Source: Segniliparus rotundus DSM 44985 (GTDB lineage: Bacteria > Actinomycetota > Actinomycetes > Mycobacteriales > Mycobacteriaceae). Taken from it: a stretch of DNA of 64,000 nucleotides. Shown here in pieces: positions 60,369 to 64,000 of the stretch. The notes beneath the pieces are model-generated. The model worked only from the letters and a program-made list of their open reading frames with translations. It searched no databases and was not told where the DNA came from. The DNA lies in assembly GCF_000092825.1 (NCBI RefSeq), contig NC_014168.1, forward strand, positions 1,789,946-1,853,945. The letters are read 5' to 3'. Numbering within the stretch: the first letter of the stretch is position 1; the number at the start of each line of letters is the position of its first letter. The translations under genes were made by a program, and so were the position numbers.

Positions 60369-61750
60369 TACCGATTGCCTCCTTGATCCTCAGATGGGGC
60401 GGCGGGAGGGGTGGTGTTCCCCTGAGGAGCCTCGGTTTGCGCCTGGAAATCCTGTCCCAACAGGAAGCCCCCGCCGGCTGGCGCCGAGGGCGCGTTCGCG
60501 GCGGAAGTCACGTTTGCCTGGTGCAGGCCCGAAGTCTCCATGTTGGCCTGTAACTGCTGCCCCACCACAGAAGCGTCGTCGTGGGAGCCGCCGCCGGGGC
60601 TGGAGGACGCCTCTGCGGCCCGCTCCCCGAAGGGGTGCGGCCGGTCTGCTGTGAAGACTTGTCCGCCAGCACGCCCGTCCTGGCTCGACGAGGCTCCCCC
60701 GTCGTCGAGGCGCTGCCCCATAATCCCTTGGGCGAAGTGCCCTTGCGGGTGTTGCCCGGCCCCAGCGGGCGCAGTTTCGGGCGACGGTCCCGCCGGGCCC
60801 GAAGGAGCCGCAGAGGCGCCGAACCCCGGCGGCTCGGTGTGCGATGTGGGAGGCTGCGGCGCTGCTGGCGCAGGGGCGGGCTCGGCCGCAACGCCCGGAT
60901 GGGCGGAGGGCGCAGCCAAGTGGGAAGCGCCGACGGCGTGCTGCGGCGCCGGCCCCGCGCCGCTGCCCGCACCCGCGCCGCTGCCCGCACCTGCGCCGCT
61001 GTCGCGCCCAGGACCGCTGTCGTGCAGCCCCTCTGCGATATCTCCAGCACTGCCCGCGTCGTCTCGGTCCGCCTCGTCCGCAGCCCCGTTCCCGTGGTCC
61101 GAGTGGCTGCCGCCGTGCGAGCTGTCGTGGTCCGCGCCCCCGTGGCCCGCGTCGCCGTGCTCGCCCCCAGCTGCCTGCATACCGGCTTGCACAGCCTGCT
61201 GCGCCCCGCCCATGCCCGCCTGCATGGCCTGCTGGGCGCCTTGCATGCCCGCCTGCATGGCCTGCTGCGCGCCTTGCATACCTGACTGCATGGCCTGTTG
61301 CGCCCCGCCCATGCCGCCGCCTGATCCGCCGCCGGAGCCTTGCGAGGCGGAGGATTGGGCCGTCTTCTTGTCAGCGCTTCTGGCCGTGTCCTCAGCGTGC
61401 TTGGCAGCGTCCTCGTCGACTGCTTTGTCGATGTGCTTGCCCGAATCCTCGTCCTGGTCGAAAAGCTTCTGCGCGCCGCCGCGGAGGAGCTTCTTGTAGC
61501 TCTCAATCGTCTTCTTCTGCTCTTCGGCGCTCTTTTTCAGCCCGTCCGCGTTGCTCCCCGAGGTCGTGTACTCGTGCAGGTCTTGCGCCATCTTGCTGCC
61601 GTCCGGGCTCGAACCCCACCCGCTGGACTGACTGGCCCCCGCCAAAGCGTCCACATCGCTGTCGATCTTGCTCAAGTGATTGCTCAACTCGTCGCACGCT
61701 GCGATGACCCGTCTGACCGCTTCTTCGTTGACATCGGTTCTCTCCGCCAT
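60368..61750 (-). CDS. WXG-like, repeat-bearing putative type VII secretion substrate (first of pair)
   Basis: Residues 1-100 of this 460-residue protein are helical, with a WG turn at 45-46 (SSGWGSSPDGSKMAQDLHEY), as in ESX-type N-termini. Residues about 148-192 are four 11-residue repeats of the form GAQQAMQAGMQ. The rest is a His/Asp-, then Pro/Ala/Gly-rich, low-complexity region with no Cys. No signal peptide or membrane segment is seen, which fits type VII export rather than Sec. AAAGGAG precedes the ATG. It is coupled to the following WXG-like gene by a one-base overlap, so the two are probably made and secreted as a pair. Confidence 0.65.
   Translation of the reverse strand: MAERTDVNEEAVRRVIAACDELSNHLSKIDSDVDALAGASQSSGWGSSPDGSKMAQDLHEYTTSGSNADGLKKSAEEQKKTIESYKKLLRGGAQKLFDQDEDSGKHIDKAVDEDAAKHAEDTARSADKKTAQSSASQGSGGGSGGGMGGAQQAMQSGMQGAQQAMQAGMQGAQQAMQAGMGGAQQAVQAGMQAAGGEHGDAGHGGADHDSSHGGSHSDHGNGAADEADRDDAGSAGDIAEGLHDSGPGRDSGAGAGSGAGAGSGAGPAPQHAVGASHLAAPSAHPGVAAEPAPAPAAPQPPTSHTEPPGFGASAAPSGPAGPSPETAPAGAGQHPQGHFAQGIMGQRLDDGGASSSQDGRAGGQVFTADRPHPFGERAAEASSSPGGGSHDDASVVGQQLQANMETSGLHQANVTSAANAPSAPAGGGFLLGQDFQAQTEAPQGNTTPPAAPSEDQGGNR
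61175..61306 (-). repeat. four tandem 33-bp coding repeats
   Basis: Units at 61274-61306, 61241-61273, 61208-61240 and 61175-61207 encode the GAQQAM(Q)xGMx repeat of the WXG-like protein. They keep the frame. The divergence between units is mostly at third positions. Confidence 0.9.
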
Positions 61751-62032
61751 GGAAGCGCTCCTTTCTCCGTGTGGCATGGCCGCTCCCGCAAGAGCTTTCC
61801 GATGAGCGCCTCGCCGTGCCCCGTTTGTTTCTCGCAACCAGGACATGCGCTCGCCTGTTTAGACGCTTCCCAACACGATTTGGTTCCCTCGCGTTGGTTT
61901 CCTCGCGCCGCGCTGCGCGAGTCCCGTATTCAGGGTTTTCAGAGGCGCCACTCAAGTCACGTCCGGGGAAGTGTACCGCACACGCGCTGCCCGCCAGTAT
62001 CGGAACCGAGGCCGCAGCAGCCCGCAGCAGCG
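61751..62032. other. 282-bp region upstream of the WXG-like pair
   Basis: This is the promoter region of the secreted-protein pair (minus strand), together with the end of smc on the same strand. I see no gene. The 60 bases around 61860-61920 contain short AT-richer words but no confident -10/-35 pair. Confidence 0.4.
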
Positions 62033-64000
62033 TTAGGAAGCGGTTTTCTGGGAGACGACGTGGGTCACCCCGTCCCCTTGCATGCTCATGCCGTACAGCG
62101 CGTCGGCGATCTCCATCGTCGGACGTTGGTGGGTGATGATGATGAGCTGGGCAGAACGCGCGAGATCTTCGAGGATCACGAGCAGACGGCGCAAATTCAC
62201 CTCGTCGAGCGCGGCCTCCACTTCGTCCAGGATGTAAAAGGGCGAAGGCCGGGCGCGGAAAATCGAGACCAGCACGGCGAGCGCGGTGAGCGATTGCTCC
62301 CCGCCGGAGAGCAAGGACAACCGCTGCACCTTTTTCCCCGCAGGCCGGGCTTTGACCTCGATCCCGGTGGCCAGCAGATCGTGCGGCTCGGTCAGCTCCA
62401 ACGAACCCTCGCCGCCGGGGAAGAGCGTCCGGAAGACTTCGCCGAACTCGCGCGACACGTCCTCATACGCCTCGCGGATCACCTGCACCACGAGGTCGTC
62501 CACCTCCTTGACCACATCGAGAAGGTCTTTCCTCGCCTTCGTGAGGTCGTCCAGCTGCGCGGTGAGGAACGCGTGCCGCTCTTCGAGCGCCGCGAACTCC
62601 TCGAGCGCGAGCGGGTTCACCTGGCCGATTGCCGCGATCTCGCGTTCGGCCAGCCGCACATCGTGCGCGAGCTGGTCCTGGTCGAAGCCGGCGGGGTCTT
62701 CTTCGGCGAATTCCGCCACGAGGTCGGCGGGTGTCATGCCGAACCGCTCGATCACTTCGGTCTCAGCCGCCTTGGACCGCTCCTCGGCGGTGGTCGCGGC
62801 GAGCTCGGCGGCATGCGCCGCCCGCTCCGCCGCCGCCAGCCGGTCCCTGGCCGCCGCGACCTGCGATTGCCCTTCACGCATGCTTTCGATCTGTTCGGCG
62901 ACCCTGCGCCGCAGACGCTCGTGGCGGGCCTGCGCCGCTTCGCAGACCGTTTGCGCGCGGTCGCCGAGCCGAACCGCCACAGCATGCGCGGCGGCGGCTC
63001 GCAGCCGGGCCCGCTCCTGGCGCAACGCCTCCTCCTGCGCGGCCTTGAGCCGTTGCTCCCGAGCTTCGAGCTCCGCGTTTCTGGCCTTCGCCGCCACGGC
63101 GCGCTCGCGCAGAGCGGCATGCTCCGACTCAGCCGCCCCGCGGCGAGCCTGGAGCTCCTCCAAGGCCGCGCTCGTCTGCTGGCCCAGCACGGACTCCTGC
63201 TCCACACGGGCGGCGAGCTCCTCCGCGTCGCGCTGCGCCTGCTGATAGGCCGCCTCGGCCTGTTCGATGGCCTCGTGGAGGTCCTGCGCCTGCTGGGCCA
63301 ATGCCTCAGCTCGGGCCGCTGTCCTGCGCGACTCCATCTCGAGGGTCTCCACCTGCGTGGCCGACCGGGCAAGGGACTCGCCCGCGACCGCGCGGTCAGC
63401 GGCTGCCCCCGTCAGCTCGGCGCGCGCCTGGACGCTGGCCTGACGCGCTGCGGCCAGCTCCGCACGGAGATGCTCGGCCGCCTGCTGGGCTTCGCCGAGT
63501 TGGCGCTCCGCGTCGGCGAGCTCGTCGCGCGCCCGGACGATCTGCGCCCGCACATCGAGCACGCCCGTGCTGCGGCCCACTCCGGCGAGCGTCCAGCCGA
63601 GGCCGATCAGATCGCCGGACTTGGTCACCACCTTGGCGCGCGGGTGCTGGGCGAGCACAGCCCGCGCCTCTTGGGGGGCGTCCACCACGACCACGCCCGC
63701 AAGGAGGGCGAACAGGGCGGGAGCGAGTTCGTCGTCGGCTTCGACCAAGGCGAGCAGCATGCGCGCGCCCTTCGGGAGCGAGCCGTCGAACTCGGCTCGT
63801 CCTGGGGATGCGGCCGAGCGCTCCCCCGCCTTCGTGTGCGCCTGCCCTGGTGGGAACACCAGCGCGGCTTGGCCTTCGCCAGCCTCGCCGAGCGCCGCGG
63901 CGGCCGCGAGCGCGGCCTCCGACGAGTCCATGACGACTGCTTCCGCGAACGCCCCGAGCGCCGCCGAAAGCGCCCGCTCGTATCCGGCGGTCGGGGCGAG
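62033..64000 (-). CDS. smc: chromosome segregation protein SMC, C-terminal two thirds
   Basis: The frame is open to the right edge of the window, so the N-terminal Walker A head and first coil are missing; 655 residues remain. At the right edge LAPTAGYERALSAALG begins the hinge domain, which continues through ARAVLAQHPRAKVVTKSGDL to VGRSTGVLDVRAQI. A coiled coil of about 350 residues rich in Ala, Glu, Gln and Arg follows. The C-terminal head has the ABC signature LSGGEQSLTALAVL, Walker B FYILDEVEAALDEVN and the H-loop IIITHQRPTMEIADAL. SMC compacts and segregates chromosomes with ScpA and ScpB. Confidence 0.96.
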   Translation of the reverse strand, partial: LAPTAGYERALSAALGAFAEAVVMDSSEAALAAAAALGEAGEGQAALVFPPGQAHTKAGERSAASPGRAEFDGSLPKGARMLLALVEADDELAPALFALLAGVVVVDAPQEARAVLAQHPRAKVVTKSGDLIGLGWTLAGVGRSTGVLDVRAQIVRARDELADAERQLGEAQQAAEHLRAELAAARQASVQARAELTGAAADRAVAGESLARSATQVETLEMESRRTAARAEALAQQAQDLHEAIEQAEAAYQQAQRDAEELAARVEQESVLGQQTSAALEELQARRGAAESEHAALRERAVAAKARNAELEAREQRLKAAQEEALRQERARLRAAAAHAVAVRLGDRAQTVCEAAQARHERLRRRVAEQIESMREGQSQVAAARDRLAAAERAAHAAELAATTAEERSKAAETEVIERFGMTPADLVAEFAEEDPAGFDQDQLAHDVRLAEREIAAIGQVNPLALEEFAALEERHAFLTAQLDDLTKARKDLLDVVKEVDDLVVQVIREAYEDVSREFGEVFRTLFPGGEGSLELTEPHDLLATGIEVKARPAGKKVQRLSLLSGGEQSLTALAVLVSIFRARPSPFYILDEVEAALDEVNLRRLLVILEDLARSAQLIIITHQRPTMEIADALYGMSMQGDGVTHVVSQKTAS

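Noticed and set aside
61175-61306. A repeat array that could be mistaken for a CRISPR
   Set aside because: The 33-bp units are contiguous without spacers and encode in-frame peptide repeats.

Overview
This window comes from a high-GC actinobacterium of the mycolic-acid group (Mycobacteriales). The evidence is the gene content and local gene order: phosphatidylinositol mannoside genes in the order pgsA-patA-pimA next to thrS and a HIT protein; glgE-glgB; smtB-zur; dnaG-dgt; a tRNA Gly-Cys-Val cluster; WXG-type type VII secretion substrates; a PapA5-like acyltransferase; PncA; and -10 boxes placed directly before start codons, as in leaderless mycobacterial transcripts. The blocks look like those of Mycobacterium but are joined in a different order, so this is probably a relative such as Segniliparus. 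The genus is a guess.

Layout. 1-6.7 kb: end of gnd, a structured leader, two CBS/DUF21 (CorC/MpfA-like) membrane proteins, malate synthase G and a lipoprotein. 6.8-8.8 kb: a secreted glycerophosphodiesterase and a Tat-exported esterase. 8.9-11.6 kb: a family 2A encapsulin shell gene translationally coupled to a cysteine desulfurase with a 186-residue disordered N-terminal extension, which is a sulfur-metabolism nanocompartment. 12-18.7 kb: gpmA, then the translation operon infC-rpmI-rplT-tsnR-pheS-pheT. 18.9-27.7 kb: a DUF1844 gene, pdxS, a PknH-sensor-like secreted protein, the PIM lipid operon, a HIT hydrolase and thrS.

27.9-31.6 kb: a compact four-gene polymorphic-toxin operon (YbaB-like protein, 38-residue protein, WXG-like toxin with a C-terminal deaminase, putative immunity protein). 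It lies between two different tRNA-Val genes, at the junction of two conserved blocks. 32-40 kb: dnaG, dgt, a cold-shock-domain protein, glyS, the zinc regulators smtB-zur, uppS and recO. 40-50.5 kb: pncA, dinG, a decayed papA5-like pseudogene, an intact papA5-like gene, glgE, glgB and a zinc metallopeptidase lipoprotein. 50.5-55.2 kb: hisD-hisC-hisB-hisH and a thioredoxin-like co-chaperone gene, all with 4-bp overlaps. 55.7-64 kb: an alcohol dehydrogenase, a membrane-protein pair (one with 84-bp internal repeats, one PrsW-like), a pair of Gly/Ala-rich WXG-like proteins, and the C-terminal part of smc.

The systems most worth following are the encapsulin-desulfurase pair, the deaminase toxin operon with its coupled small ORF, the two repeat-bearing genes (a CBS domain interrupted by a 26-codon tandem repeat, and the 84-bp-repeat membrane protein), and the hairpin-rich leader at 534-698.
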